Shown in pieces: positions 17,374 to 26,578 of a stretch of DNA of 64,000 nt. The notes under the pieces were generated by a model. It worked only from the letters and a program-made list of their open reading frames with translations, did not search any database and was not told where the DNA came from. Every line of letters begins with the position of its first letter. Position 1 is the first letter of the stretch. This DNA is from Planctomycetota bacterium (GTDB lineage: Bacteria; Planctomycetota; UBA11346), in NCBI GenBank assembly GCA_013816485.1, contig JACDEI010000003.1, positions 1 through 64,000 on the forward strand. The letters are read 5' to 3'. The position numbers and the translations under genes were made by a program.

Positions 17374-17465
17374 CCCGTAGTCCCTGGTCAGGGGAGCTGA
17401 ATTACAGCCAAACCTGGGTTGAGCGACTGGCATGTAATATGAGGGCACGGTCCAGGGACTACGGG
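17374..17465. promoter_or_regulatory. Divergent control region with perfect 14-bp inverted repeat
   Basis: CCCGTAGTCCCTGG at 17374-17387 and its exact complement at 17452-17465 face each other across 64 bases between the divergent sigma/FecR and DUF1592/DUF1552 arms. Each copy sits a short distance upstream of the respective start codon (about 5 and 18 nt). The symmetry suggests a shared operator, or identical promoter or leader elements for both arms. Confidence 0.6.
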
Positions 17466-17483
17466 CGACCCCGAAAGGATCCT

Positions 17484-19937
17484 ATGCGTGGTGTGGCCCG
17501 ACTGGTGGTATTGGCGTGTTTGACGGTGTCGTCCGCCCTGGCTGGCGAAGTGCCGACGGCTACGCGCACCCTGATCAAGCAGCACTGCGCGGAATGCCAT
17601 GACGCCGAGACCAAGAAGGGCGACCTTGACCTGACCGCGCTCAGCTTTGCGCTGACTGATCGGTCGGTGCTGGAAAGCTGGCTCAAGGTGGTCGAGCAGG
17701 TCGAAAGTGGCGACATGCCACCGGCCAAAAAGCAGGAGCGTCCAAGCGCCACGGCAGTGACCTCGGCACTCACCCCGCTACGAGCCGCCTTGAAAGGCCA
17801 GCTCGGCCAAGCGGGGGTCAGTCGCGTGCGGCGTTTGAACCGCGTGGAATACGAACAGACGCTGCGTGATCTGCTCGCTCTGCCGGCACTTCGGATCAAG
17901 GAACTGCTGCCGGAGGACGGCCAGCGCCATGGCTACGACAAGGTCGCTGGGGCCCTCGATATCTCCCACATCCAGATGTCGCGGTATCTGGAAGCGGCCG
18001 AGGTTGCGCTGGCCTTGGCGGCCAGCCAGCCGCTGAACGTGGTCGAAAAGAAAACCTGGCGTGAATCGGCGGCGGCGCAGGGCACGGCGCTGTCGGCGAT
18101 CGCCACCGTCCAGGCGGTTCCGCTCTTGGGTGGCAAGTTGGCCGACGGTTACAGCCACAAGGTGGTGGGCGAAGGTGCGAACTCGTACCGCGCTTGCCAG
18201 TTCAACGGCACTGCCGACGCGGTGGTGATTCTGAAGGGCGACCTGGGTCCGCATCAGTCGCAAGGCGTGCAGATCGACCGCTTTCGTCCGGCGGTGGCCG
18301 GCCTGTACCGCGTGCGCTTTTCCGCCTGGGCGATGCTGTGGGACAAGACCGAGGTCAAGTCGCCCAAAGAAGCACTGCACGTGGTGCGCGCGTCGCTTGG
18401 CGATGTGCGTCTGGGATTCTTTGATGCGCCGGCGATGAAGCCGACGGTCAGCGAATTTACCACGTGGTTGGAACCGAATGATCGCGTCTCGTTTCACGCC
18501 ATGTCGATCACCGATGGCGGGCCGAAAAACTGGCCGAGTGTGGAGGGGATTTTCGCCTACAGCGGATCCGGGGTCGCCTTCGACTGGTTCGAAGTCGAAG
18601 GGCCACTGACGGATCCTGCTGCCAGTTCCGGAGTCAGCTCCGGAGTCAGCGCCAGCCGGCGGCTGCTGTTCGGCGACAGCGGCAAGCCCGACGTCGCCAC
18701 CGTCACCACCGTGATGCGCACCTTTGCCGAGCGCGCGTTCCGCCGGACGGTGGCCGCGGTGGAGGTGAAGCCCTACGTCGACATCGCCGAACAATTGATG
18801 AAACAGGGGCGCTCGCTGGAATCAGCGCTGTTGTCCGCCTATCAGGCGATCCTGTGCGCGCCGGATTTCCTGTTCCTGGGTCTGGAGGATGGCCTCGCCG
18901 AGGCCGCCAAACCCAAGCTCGGGCCGTTCGCGCTCGCGGCGCGGCTGTCCTTTATGCTCACCAACGGGCCACCAGACGACGAACTGCTGAAGCTGGCCGC
19001 CAATGGTTCGCTCAGCCGTCCCAAGATCCTGCGCGCCCAGGCCGAGCGCCTGCTCGCCAGCCCAGGGTCACAGCGCTTCGTCACGCACTTCCTCGACCAG
19101 TGGCTCGACCTGCGCAAAATCGATTTCACGACGCCGGACAAGGGTCTTTATCCGTCCTATGACACGTGGCTACACGACGCATCGCTGGCCGAAACCCGCG
19201 GATTTTTCCGCACGTTGCTGACGGATGATTTGGGCGTCAGCAACCTGGTCGGCTCATCGTTCGTGGTCATCGATCAGCGCCTGGCGCGGCATTACGGTAT
19301 CGACGGCGTGCAGGGTGCCGCGCTGCGGCGTGTGCCGCTGCCGGCGGGCAGCGCACGTGGTGGTTTCCTGACCCAGGCGGCGGTGCTCAAGATCACTGCC
19401 AACGGTACGGTGACCTCGCCAGTGCTACGCGGCGTGTGGGTCAGCGAACACCTGCTGGGCATTCCGCACAGACCGCCGCCGCCAAACATCCCGGCAGCCG
19501 AACCGGATGCGAGCGGCGCCACCACCATCAGGCAGATCATCGAACGCCACCGCGCTGACAGCGCCTGTGCCGGTTGCCACGCCAAGATCGATCCGCCAGG
19601 CATGGCGTTGGAAACCTTTGACGCCATCGGTGCGCAGCGCACGCATTACCTGATGCCTGATCGCAAGCAGGGCTTGGCCATTGATTCCAGCGGCAAGCTC
19701 AAGGGTGGCGGCGCTTTCAGCGGCATCGGCGAGTTGCGAGCGTTATTGGTCAAAGACAATCTTGGCTTGGCACGCAGCCTGGCGCGACAGTTCTTGATCT
19801 ATGGCACCGGTTCCAATGTCGGCTTTCTGGAACTTGAAGCGCTCGACGCGATCGTCGCCACCGCCAAGCCGACGGCGTATGGCGTCCGTTCGTTGCTGCT
19901 GGCGGTAGTCGTCAGCGACCTGTTCCAGAGCAAGTAA
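17484..19937 (+). CDS. DUF1587/DUF1592/DUF1588/DUF1585 cytochrome-like secreted protein (second copy)
   Basis: The 817-residue paralogue of the protein at 9367 has the same domain order. The signal peptide is residues 1-20. CxxCH lies at 35-39 (CAECHD, then KKGDLDLT). The DUF1587 block is VRRLNRVEYEQTLRDLLAL, the DUF1592 block ILCAPDFLFLGLEDG, and the DUF1588 block GGFLTQAAVLKITANGTVTS ending in CAGCH at about 694. DUF1585 is C-terminal (LARQFLIYGTGSNVGF). The start at 17484 has AAAGG upstream and a clean signal peptide; the longer open frame upstream runs antisense into the sigma gene. Its DUF1552 partner follows after 14 nt. Confidence 0.9.
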   Translation: MRGVARLVVLACLTVSSALAGEVPTATRTLIKQHCAECHDAETKKGDLDLTALSFALTDRSVLESWLKVVEQVESGDMPPAKKQERPSATAVTSALTPLRAALKGQLGQAGVSRVRRLNRVEYEQTLRDLLALPALRIKELLPEDGQRHGYDKVAGALDISHIQMSRYLEAAEVALALAASQPLNVVEKKTWRESAAAQGTALSAIATVQAVPLLGGKLADGYSHKVVGEGANSYRACQFNGTADAVVILKGDLGPHQSQGVQIDRFRPAVAGLYRVRFSAWAMLWDKTEVKSPKEALHVVRASLGDVRLGFFDAPAMKPTVSEFTTWLEPNDRVSFHAMSITDGGPKNWPSVEGIFAYSGSGVAFDWFEVEGPLTDPAASSGVSSGVSASRRLLFGDSGKPDVATVTTVMRTFAERAFRRTVAAVEVKPYVDIAEQLMKQGRSLESALLSAYQAILCAPDFLFLGLEDGLAEAAKPKLGPFALAARLSFMLTNGPPDDELLKLAANGSLSRPKILRAQAERLLASPGSQRFVTHFLDQWLDLRKIDFTTPDKGLYPSYDTWLHDASLAETRGFFRTLLTDDLGVSNLVGSSFVVIDQRLARHYGIDGVQGAALRRVPLPAGSARGGFLTQAAVLKITANGTVTSPVLRGVWVSEHLLGIPHRPPPPNIPAAEPDASGATTIRQIIERHRADSACAGCHAKIDPPGMALETFDAIGAQRTHYLMPDRKQGLAIDSSGKLKGGGAFSGIGELRALLVKDNLGLARSLARQFLIYGTGSNVGFLELEALDAIVATAKPTAYGVRSLLLAVVVSDLFQSK

Positions 19938-19951
19938 GAAGGATGCATCGC

Positions 19952-21220
19952 ATGACCCAGCTCCATCGCCGTGGATTTTTGCGCGCTGCCGGGGTCACTC
20001 TGGCATTGCCGTGGCTCGCCGCCCTGGAGCCCAAACCGACCAAGACCACCAAGGCTGCGGACGTTCCGCGGCGTCTGGTGTGCATCTGTACCAACCTGGG
20101 ATTGCTGGAGCGCAATTTCACGCCGGCGATCGCCGGTCGCGACTATGTGCTCACGCCGTATCTGGAGCCTTTCAAGGATCTGCGCGAACGGATGACCGTC
20201 ATCACCGGTACGTCGCACGCCGAGGTCACCGGCGGCCACTCCGCTGAGGCGACCTTTTTGACCGCGGCACCAGGACCGGGTTCCTCATCGTTCCGCAACA
20301 CCATCTCGCTCGACCAGTTTGCGGCGGAGCGTATCGGCCACCTGACGCGTCATGCCTCACTGTCGTTGGTGGTGGCGCAGAATGGTACGCAGTCGCTGTC
20401 GGTCACCCGCAGCGGCGTGATGCTGCCGGCCGAAGCCAGCGCCAGCGCCGTGTTCAAGAAGTTGTTCGTCAGCGGCGATAAAAAATCAGTCGAAGAGCAG
20501 GTCGAACGCCTGCGCACTGGTCGCAGCGTGTTGGACACCGTTGGCGATCGCGCGGCGGCGATCCAGAAAAAGCTTGGCGGTGAGGACCGCGGTCGTCTGG
20601 ATCATTACCTGACCTCGGTGCGCGAAGTCGAACGACGACTGGTGCTGGCCGAGGAGTGGGAGCGCAAGCCCAAGCCGACGGTGACCGAAGCCGCGCCCGC
20701 GGACGGCGATCATCTGATGGCCAAGCTGGATGCGATGTACGCGCTCACCCGTCTGGCGCTGGTCACGGACTCCACGCGCCTGATCACCATGTTCATCCGC
20801 CTCGACGGTTTCACGCCGCGCTACATCCCTGGCGTCGGTGACGAATGCCACGCCCTGTCGCACCACGTCGGCCGTCAGGACAAGATCGACGAGCTGGCAA
20901 AACTGGAGCGCGCCAAGATGGAGCGCTTGGCAGGACTGTTGACGGCCCTCCAGGGCGTCAACGAAGGCGGCGAATCACTGCTCGATCGCACCTCCGTGTT
21001 GTTCGGCAGCAACCTGGGCAATGGCAATAATCACGACACGCGCAATCTTCCGATCATCCTCTCCGGCGGCGGTTTCAAACACGGCAGCCACTTGGCCTTT
21101 GATCGGGAGAAAAATGCGCCATTACCGAACCTCTTCGTCACCTTGTTGCACCGGCTCGGCATCGACGCCGATCGTTTTGCTTCCAGTACGGGAACCTTGA
21201 ACGGGCTGGCGTTAGCCTGA
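19952..21220 (+). CDS. DUF1552 family secreted protein (second copy)
   Basis: The 422-residue protein has a twin-arginine-like signal (HRRGFLRAAGVTLALPWLAAL) and HxxSHH at residues 300-305 (HALSHH). TGTSHAEVTGGHSAEATFL and SVLFGSNLGNGNNHDTRNLPIILSGGG are further family blocks. I chose the second ATG at 19952 because AGAAGG lies 9 nt ahead of it but touches the first ATG at 19943. It is the partner of the preceding DUF1592 protein, mirroring module B. Function unknown. Confidence 0.9.
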   Translation: MTQLHRRGFLRAAGVTLALPWLAALEPKPTKTTKAADVPRRLVCICTNLGLLERNFTPAIAGRDYVLTPYLEPFKDLRERMTVITGTSHAEVTGGHSAEATFLTAAPGPGSSSFRNTISLDQFAAERIGHLTRHASLSLVVAQNGTQSLSVTRSGVMLPAEASASAVFKKLFVSGDKKSVEEQVERLRTGRSVLDTVGDRAAAIQKKLGGEDRGRLDHYLTSVREVERRLVLAEEWERKPKPTVTEAAPADGDHLMAKLDAMYALTRLALVTDSTRLITMFIRLDGFTPRYIPGVGDECHALSHHVGRQDKIDELAKLERAKMERLAGLLTALQGVNEGGESLLDRTSVLFGSNLGNGNNHDTRNLPIILSGGGFKHGSHLAFDREKNAPLPNLFVTLLHRLGIDADRFASSTGTLNGLALA

Positions 21221-21269
21221 AGCGGTTCTCTTCACACCGCATGCTCATCATCGACGACAGGAAAGCATC

Positions 21270-22877
21270 ATGAGGTCAGGTCTCGTTTGTACGTTGGCGG
21301 TTGTGGCGCTCTTGAACCTGTCAGCCGCAGAGGAAGCGCCAAATAACGCGGTCGTCAAGGCGGTCACGCCGACGACGTGGCTGAAAGCGCAAGCCAAGCC
21401 ACACTTTCGTCCCGGCCACGGACTCCCGCGATTGACCCGCTACGGCTGGATACTGCCGGTCGATGTTCGAATTGAACTCGCGGAACAGTGGGGCTATGCC
21501 CTGGAGTTCTGCGGGTATGTGGACCAGGACGTCGTTGCGCGACTCGACCAGCCAGACAGTGACGAGGCCAAGCTCGCACTCCTCGCCCGGTCAGATCCCA
21601 AGCGTTATCCGATAGCGGTGATTTGTTCCCGTCGCCTGCCTGGTATCGAGGCACCGCCAGAGACCTGGACGCGTGACCAGGATGGCATGGTGCTCAACGC
21701 CCAGGCCCAGTCGATGGACGGCACCCAATGGAGCGAAGGCGCAGGTGCGGTCTTTTCTCCCGAGGCGCCTGATGCCGTCTGGAAATTGGCGGGCGAATAC
21801 CGCGCCGCTCCGCTGCGCGAATTGCAGAAAAGAGTACCCATCGCGATGGTGCTCAATGGTGGTGAGTACGGCCTCGGGGTGCTCGGTTTCGCCAAGACCG
21901 TGTGGAGCAAGGATCCGCGCATCGTCGCTGCCGTCGGCCAGGGTTCGTGGGAGGACTATATCTCACGCAAAAAGGCGCATGCGGAACTCCTGATCGCTGA
22001 CGCTGTGCGTCAGGCGGTGCCCAATCGTTCGCTGTATGTCTATTACACCGCCGGCGGCGAAACCCTGCGCAACAAGGACGCGACGATCGGTGAGTGGGGC
22101 TACCAGTGGAAACACATGCGCGGCGTGTCGGATCTGCCCAGCAACGAGATCTACTATAAACATTTCAACGATGGCTTCACCGGACGACTCAATCTGCTGA
22201 CGCTGGCTCTCAACGCCGTAGCGAACGAGATCGCCAGTGGCAATTCATTGTCGTACAACTGGGTCTGCGGTGGCTGGGTTCGTGGCGATGAAAAGGTCCA
22301 GGTCGCCGATATGGAGCGATGGAGTGGCTTCCTGAAGTGCTACTACACGGCGGGCATGATCGGTGCGAATGTCGGCTACTACGAACTTCCACCAGGGGGG
22401 TTCTCTACGCCATTCCCTGCTGATGCTCCGCCGATCTGGCTGCGCCAGATGGTTGCGTCAGCGTACGTTCATGCGCTGTTTTCGCAGGTTGAGGACTTGG
22501 TGCGTCACAGTGATCTGCTTCCTGGACCGCTGAAACATGGCATTTCTACCAACGATGCGGCCTACGAATTTCCAACCGACGATGCCACCGCCCGCGTCCT
22601 GGTGCGTAAACATCGCACCTCGTCCGAGTGGCTGCTGACGGCCTGGGCCGCCGATGGCGCAGATCGGCCAGTCAGTGTCCAGGTCCCCGAACTGGGACGT
22701 GTGACCGTACGTGCGCGCGCCTGCGGTAGCGTCTACCGTGCGGTTTTGAAAACCGGGAAGGTGGTGCTCGTCCAATGCGATGAGGAAGGGAGTGCCTACA
22801 CCAAGCCGACATCAGCCAAAGCGACGACCAAACCGGTAGACCTGTCACTGGCCCCGACCGGAGGAACCACTCGCTGA
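21270..22877 (+). CDS. Large secreted protein of unknown function, possibly glycoside-hydrolase-like
   Basis: The 535-residue protein has a signal peptide (MRSGLVCTLAVVALLNLSAAE) and AGGAAAG a few bases ahead of its ATG. The central region has features of a TIM-barrel glycosidase-like fold (YGWILPVDVRIELAEQWGYALEF, VPIAMVLNGGEYGLGV, RSLYVYYTAGGETL, GEWGYQWKHM), with acidic residues at strand ends. The C-terminal part is beta-rich (VSVQVPELGRVTVRARACGSVYRAVL), as in accessory domains of glycosidases. I do not recognise a specific family. It follows the DUF1552 gene by 49 nt and probably belongs to the same transcript. Confidence 0.72.
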   Translation: MRSGLVCTLAVVALLNLSAAEEAPNNAVVKAVTPTTWLKAQAKPHFRPGHGLPRLTRYGWILPVDVRIELAEQWGYALEFCGYVDQDVVARLDQPDSDEAKLALLARSDPKRYPIAVICSRRLPGIEAPPETWTRDQDGMVLNAQAQSMDGTQWSEGAGAVFSPEAPDAVWKLAGEYRAAPLRELQKRVPIAMVLNGGEYGLGVLGFAKTVWSKDPRIVAAVGQGSWEDYISRKKAHAELLIADAVRQAVPNRSLYVYYTAGGETLRNKDATIGEWGYQWKHMRGVSDLPSNEIYYKHFNDGFTGRLNLLTLALNAVANEIASGNSLSYNWVCGGWVRGDEKVQVADMERWSGFLKCYYTAGMIGANVGYYELPPGGFSTPFPADAPPIWLRQMVASAYVHALFSQVEDLVRHSDLLPGPLKHGISTNDAAYEFPTDDATARVLVRKHRTSSEWLLTAWAADGADRPVSVQVPELGRVTVRARACGSVYRAVLKTGKVVLVQCDEEGSAYTKPTSAKATTKPVDLSLAPTGGTTR

Positions 22878-22975
22878 CCGCGACGGCGGCCGCGGTAGTG
22901 TCCATCAAGTTTCGCAAATTCGATCAGCGGCGTAGCCGGGAAGTGGTCAGGCAATGGCGCTATCGAGGTGATGAA

Positions 22976-23551
22976 TCACACCATTTTTTGTAATTGTTCG
23001 GCAATTTGTCCCGGTGGCATAACGAAATCTACACAACCGGTAGCCAGAGCAGAGAGCGGCATGCTGTTGACTTCGGCAGACTGGTCCTGAGCAAAGGTGG
23101 TTCCCCCATGTTTCTTTATGTGCCTGCATCCTTTGGCTCCATCACCGTCACCCCCAGACAAGATAACGGCGATCGCATGTGGCCCCATAACCTCAGCCAA
23201 CGATGTCAAAAACAAGTCCACCTGGTTATTCCTCCTAATGCGCGGAGAGACGACTGTAAAGATTGCATTCTGAGTGATGGTAAGATCCGAATTCGATGGA
23301 ATAACGTAGACGCAATTGGCTTGGATCGGCATCGCATTGGACGCCAGCTCGACCTTCATCGTCGTGTTCCGCGATAGAATTTCCGCCAACTGGGTATTGG
23401 CGGTGGGCAGAAGATGAGCAACGATGACAAATGCCATGCCTGTATGAGACGACAGGGCATCGAGGAGCGCCATATATGCGCTAAGACCTCCGGCTGAGCC
23501 GCCTATACCGACGATGTAATTGGGGGGGGGGGCGTAGCCGTCATGGCCCAT
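22976..23551 (-). CDS. Stand-alone CheB-type methylesterase domain
   Basis: The 191-residue protein is one CheB methylesterase domain with no receiver domain. The active-site regions are visible: serine in VGIGGSAGGLSAY (residues 13-25), histidine in FVIVAHLLPTA and aspartate in VILSGGDGDGAKG. It resembles the CheB half of CheB-CheR-PAS hybrid kinases rather than chemotaxis CheB, and no che genes are near. AAGGGA precedes the ATG. An 11-G tract (plus strand) falls at codons 7-10, just before the catalytic segment. Base composition is lower in GC than the genes on either side, like the KaiC gene 68 nt away. Confidence 0.82.
   Translation of the reverse strand: MGHDGYAPPPNYIVGIGGSAGGLSAYMALLDALSSHTGMAFVIVAHLLPTANTQLAEILSRNTTMKVELASNAMPIQANCVYVIPSNSDLTITQNAIFTVVSPRIRRNNQVDLFLTSLAEVMGPHAIAVILSGGDGDGAKGCRHIKKHGGTTFAQDQSAEVNSMPLSALATGCVDFVMPPGQIAEQLQKMV
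23522..23532. repeat. 11-base G homopolymer inside the CheB-like gene
   Basis: Eleven consecutive G residues on the plus strand (C on the coding strand) encode Ala-Pro-Pro-Pro at codons 7-10 of the CheB-like gene. A one-base change would shift the frame of the whole catalytic domain. Confidence 0.9.
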
Positions 23552-23619
23552 GGAGTTTCCCTTGGCTCCTGCGCAATCGTTTATGGTGACTCATGGTTTA
23601 TCAGGGTCGTTATGTAACG

Positions 23620-25101
23620 TTACTTTTCAACAGCGGTTTCTGCCGACGGGTCCGTGGACGTTAAGGAGATTCCATCATTGCTCAAAACCAATTTGCGTAC
23701 GTCATTGGAGTGGCCCATGCCGCGAGACTTGACAATGTACAATCCACGAATGCGTCTCTTGTTAATTCCAGCCTGACCTCCCTCTATCTCTCTCACTACG
23801 ATCCAGGTATCTATCAAGGATGAGACGCCGATTTCTCCACTAGAGACACTCGAACCGCTTGAGGAAACCAGACTTGTAAACAGTCCGGTTATTTTCCTGG
23901 ATTTCAGAAGATCAATCATGCGAGTGACCATGGATTGGATGTCACGCGTACTTCCCTCGCTGAGGAGGCTTGTCAGCGGGTCAATGACAACAGATTGCGG
24001 ACTGAACTCTTCGATGGTCTTATGTAAATCGAGCAAATGCCTTTCTAGGCCGAAAAATGTAGGCCTCGTCGACACCATCTTCAGGAGACCTTGTTTTATG
24101 AATGGCTCACAATCTAAACCGATAGATTTCATGTTCTGAATGAGTTGCCCTGAAGACTCCTCATACGACAAGAACAGACAGCGTTCTCCACGTCTGCATC
24201 CGCCTAACGCGAAGGCGAACGCGATGCTTGTTTTCCCAGTTCCCGCTGTGCCAGAAAGGAGAACTGTGCTGCCTTTGGTATAACCTCCGCCTTGAAACAT
24301 CACGTCTAATGTAGGTATCCCCGTCGAGACCCTTTCGGATGTCCCGGGACTATCGAGCCCTGCAGACGTGATGGGTATTACCGAAAGACCATTTTTAGAA
24401 ATTATGAATGGATATTCGTTTGTTCCATGATTGGAACCGCGATATTTAACGATGCGAATTCTGCGAATGGCAATTTGCTCGACGACCCGGTTATCGAGTG
24501 AGATGACGCAATCAGAAATGTATTCCTCCAGACCACGACGGGTATAGGATCCCCGGTACGGCTCGCCCGTTATAAATGCGGTAACGTCCCTCTCTTTGAG
24601 CCAGCGGAACAAGCGCTTAATTTCAGAACGAAGACTTTCGCGGTCGACGACGTCAGCAAATAGCGACTCTATGGAATCGATGACAATGCGCTTGGCACCA
24701 ATGGCGTGAATGGTCTGATCCAAGAGTACGAATAGCCCTTCAAGATTAAAATTTTCCTCTTGTGCATCCCTGCGTTCCAATGAAACACAGTGGAGCGCGA
24801 CCTTCTTTTGCGAAACTAGAACCTTCAAGTCCAGATTGAGTGAAGCAACGTCTCGATACAGCTCGCCTTCAGTCTCTTCAAAGGACACGAAGATGCCTGG
24901 CTCGTTGTATGTAAGCGCACCATTGATTAAAAAATCTAAGCCAAAAATTGTCTTTCCAGAGCCAGCGGCGCCACAGACCAGGGTTGTCATATTTCGCGGA
25001 AGTCCTCCTTCGGTAATCTCGTCAAGGCCTGTGATTCCAGTCGGGCACCTGGGAAGCTGATTGGGATTCTGGGTTGCCATTGTATCGGAAGGATCAGGCA
25101 T
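23620..25101 (-). CDS. KaiC-like double-domain RecA-family ATPase
   Basis: The 493-residue protein has two KaiC domains, with Walker A motifs GAAGSGKT (N-terminal) and GTAGTGKT (C-terminal). The catalytic glutamate pairs are FEET and YEES, and Walker B strands are RIVIDSIESLF and SVVIDPLTSLL. In the second domain, VSSLIDT sits where cyanobacterial KaiC has its phosphorylated Ser-Thr pair, here Ser-Ser. AAAGGAA precedes the start. No kaiA or kaiB gene is visible nearby, so it is a KaiC-like signalling ATPase, not a proven clock. With the CheB domain and a PAS kinase it forms a small signalling cluster of lower GC than its surroundings. Confidence 0.87.
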   Translation of the reverse strand: MPDPSDTMATQNPNQLPRCPTGITGLDEITEGGLPRNMTTLVCGAAGSGKTIFGLDFLINGALTYNEPGIFVSFEETEGELYRDVASLNLDLKVLVSQKKVALHCVSLERRDAQEENFNLEGLFVLLDQTIHAIGAKRIVIDSIESLFADVVDRESLRSEIKRLFRWLKERDVTAFITGEPYRGSYTRRGLEEYISDCVISLDNRVVEQIAIRRIRIVKYRGSNHGTNEYPFIISKNGLSVIPITSAGLDSPGTSERVSTGIPTLDVMFQGGGYTKGSTVLLSGTAGTGKTSIAFAFALGGCRRGERCLFLSYEESSGQLIQNMKSIGLDCEPFIKQGLLKMVSTRPTFFGLERHLLDLHKTIEEFSPQSVVIDPLTSLLSEGSTRDIQSMVTRMIDLLKSRKITGLFTSLVSSSGSSVSSGEIGVSSLIDTWIVVREIEGGQAGINKRRIRGLYIVKSRGMGHSNDVRKLVLSNDGISLTSTDPSAETAVEK

Positions 25102-26500
25102 TCGGTTCCTTTGTTTAGGCGAGTGATGCGCATGAGGCGCGCTGGGTTATCAGCGTTGGTCGCGTTCGCGATCTTCGGGGACTGCGACGGCCGGTGTCAG
25201 ATTGGTGTCCTGGTCTTCACAATCGTCTCCTGTGTGGATAACTCTGATGCCAGCGATGATAGCTCGCGGCATGGCCGCATCAGCGTAATCACCAGGTCCT
25301 GCGGCCTGAGCCATCATCGCCTCGGGTGATAGAGCACGAACCGGGCCAAGGTCTTCCTGGACTCAGCCGAGGTAGTGCTGCGCAATGGTTCCTGATGAGG
25401 CCAGCAAGTACCCAGGCTGCGATTTCAAACCGATCGGTTCTACTGGGTAATTCCAGAGTGGTCGCCAAGGCCCAGGAGTTCAACCGGGGAGCCCCGCGTC
25501 CCTGCCGATTACAGGGGACGCGGGGCCCCATCGCGCTATATCGCAGTCCTCCTACCGAGACGAAAGCGCGCCGATGGCTGGAGGCAGCGGTCGCAAAGGA
25601 AAAACTAGACCGCAACCTATTGATGACTCTGCGCGCGACGACCGCCGGGTGGCGAGGGGCGACTTGTCCACGCCAAGGACAGTCACTGGGATCTGTGCGC
25701 AAGCTACCTCGCGCGCGGTCACGCATGGGACCTACGTCCTGCCACCGCTGAGCGCTGAGTGCATGTACGACATCGCAGTCAACGGCATCGCTGGTGCGGG
25801 CACGGTGACGGTGCTGCCGGCGAAGTGAGGTCGACGTGATGGTCGACCACCGATCCACCCTGCCCTCGTCGGCTACGGCGGCGTCAGACGATCGCCTGCA
25901 AAGGCCTGTCGATCCATGCCAGCAAGTCAGTTAGGATTTACGGCCGTACCGCCGCATGAAAATTCTAGCGGAAAATGCAGACACGCAACGTATTGACTCC
26001 GTTGCTCAAAGGTTGTTTGTCTACCGGGGTATACCGTTCCCGATGTCACCAGCTTGTCGAATAATCACGTACGAGATGCCGCGCTAATCCACTCGCTGCG
26101 TCGTCAACGACGCACGTTGAGGTCGTGGCCGGCGTTGTTGTGGGCGGTGTCGGAACGTAGCGGCGGCGCGATCTGGAGCGGCGCGCGGACGTGGGGACTG
26201 CTGGCCATGGTGGTTTGTTCGACGTTGGTCGTCGACGCGGTGCAAACAACGTGCTGGGTCGGCGATTGATCAATATGCGTAAGTCCTTAATTGCCGGCGT
26301 ATGGACAGGATGACCGTCCCATCTGATTGTGGCTGACGCCGAGGTCAGACATCCTGTACACCAAAAATGAACCCCCTTGTGGGTGAAATTTGATTCAATA
26401 GGCTCCCTCCCGCAAATTATTGGCTGGGCAGTTAATCTTCAGGAGCGGCGATCCGCTGCCGAACTATGCCCTCCGCCCGGAGCGATGTGAGGAGAACGAC
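25102..26500. other. 1.4-kb stretch without a recognisable gene
   Basis: Several short open frames exist on both strands but none has a recognisable product or a convincing start. The most protein-like is the end of a frame near 25735-25828 (ECMYDIAVNGIAGAGTVTVLPAK), which could be the C-terminus of a lost secreted protein. A hairpin lies at 25491-25526. A short frame at 26054-26269 encodes a basic peptide with one hydrophobic stretch, with no family match that I can see. Confidence 0.5.
25491..25526. repeat. GC-rich hairpin
   Basis: GCCCCGCGTCCCTG pairs with CAGGGGACGCGGGGC (one bulged G) around a seven-base loop. No T tract follows, so its role as terminator or extragenic palindrome is open. 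Confidence 0.55.
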
Positions 26501-26578
26501 GTGAAGTTACCAGTCAGTGCGACCACATCCAAGCTGCGAGGAAATAGGGCCAACAGGTCACGAGGACACCATGTCTGA
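26501..26578 (+). CDS. Possible 25-residue leader peptide overlapping the kinase start
   Basis: GTG at 26501 follows GAGGAGAACGAC, a strong ribosome site with good spacing. The frame runs 25 codons and its TGA at 26576 overlaps the first codons of the histidine kinase gene. The peptide is basic with no recognised motif. It could couple or modulate translation of the kinase, or be chance. Confidence 0.3.
   Translation: MKLPVSATTSKLRGNRANRSRGHHV

Noticed and set aside
23620-25101. A true circadian kaiABC system
   Set aside because: The KaiC-like gene is clear, but neither a ~100-residue KaiB nor a KaiA is found in the surrounding DNA on either strand.
25289-25858. 189-residue minus-strand frame in the gap before the kinase
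   Set aside because: It has Arg/Ser-rich composition, no domain, no clear ribosome site, and overlaps a hairpin.
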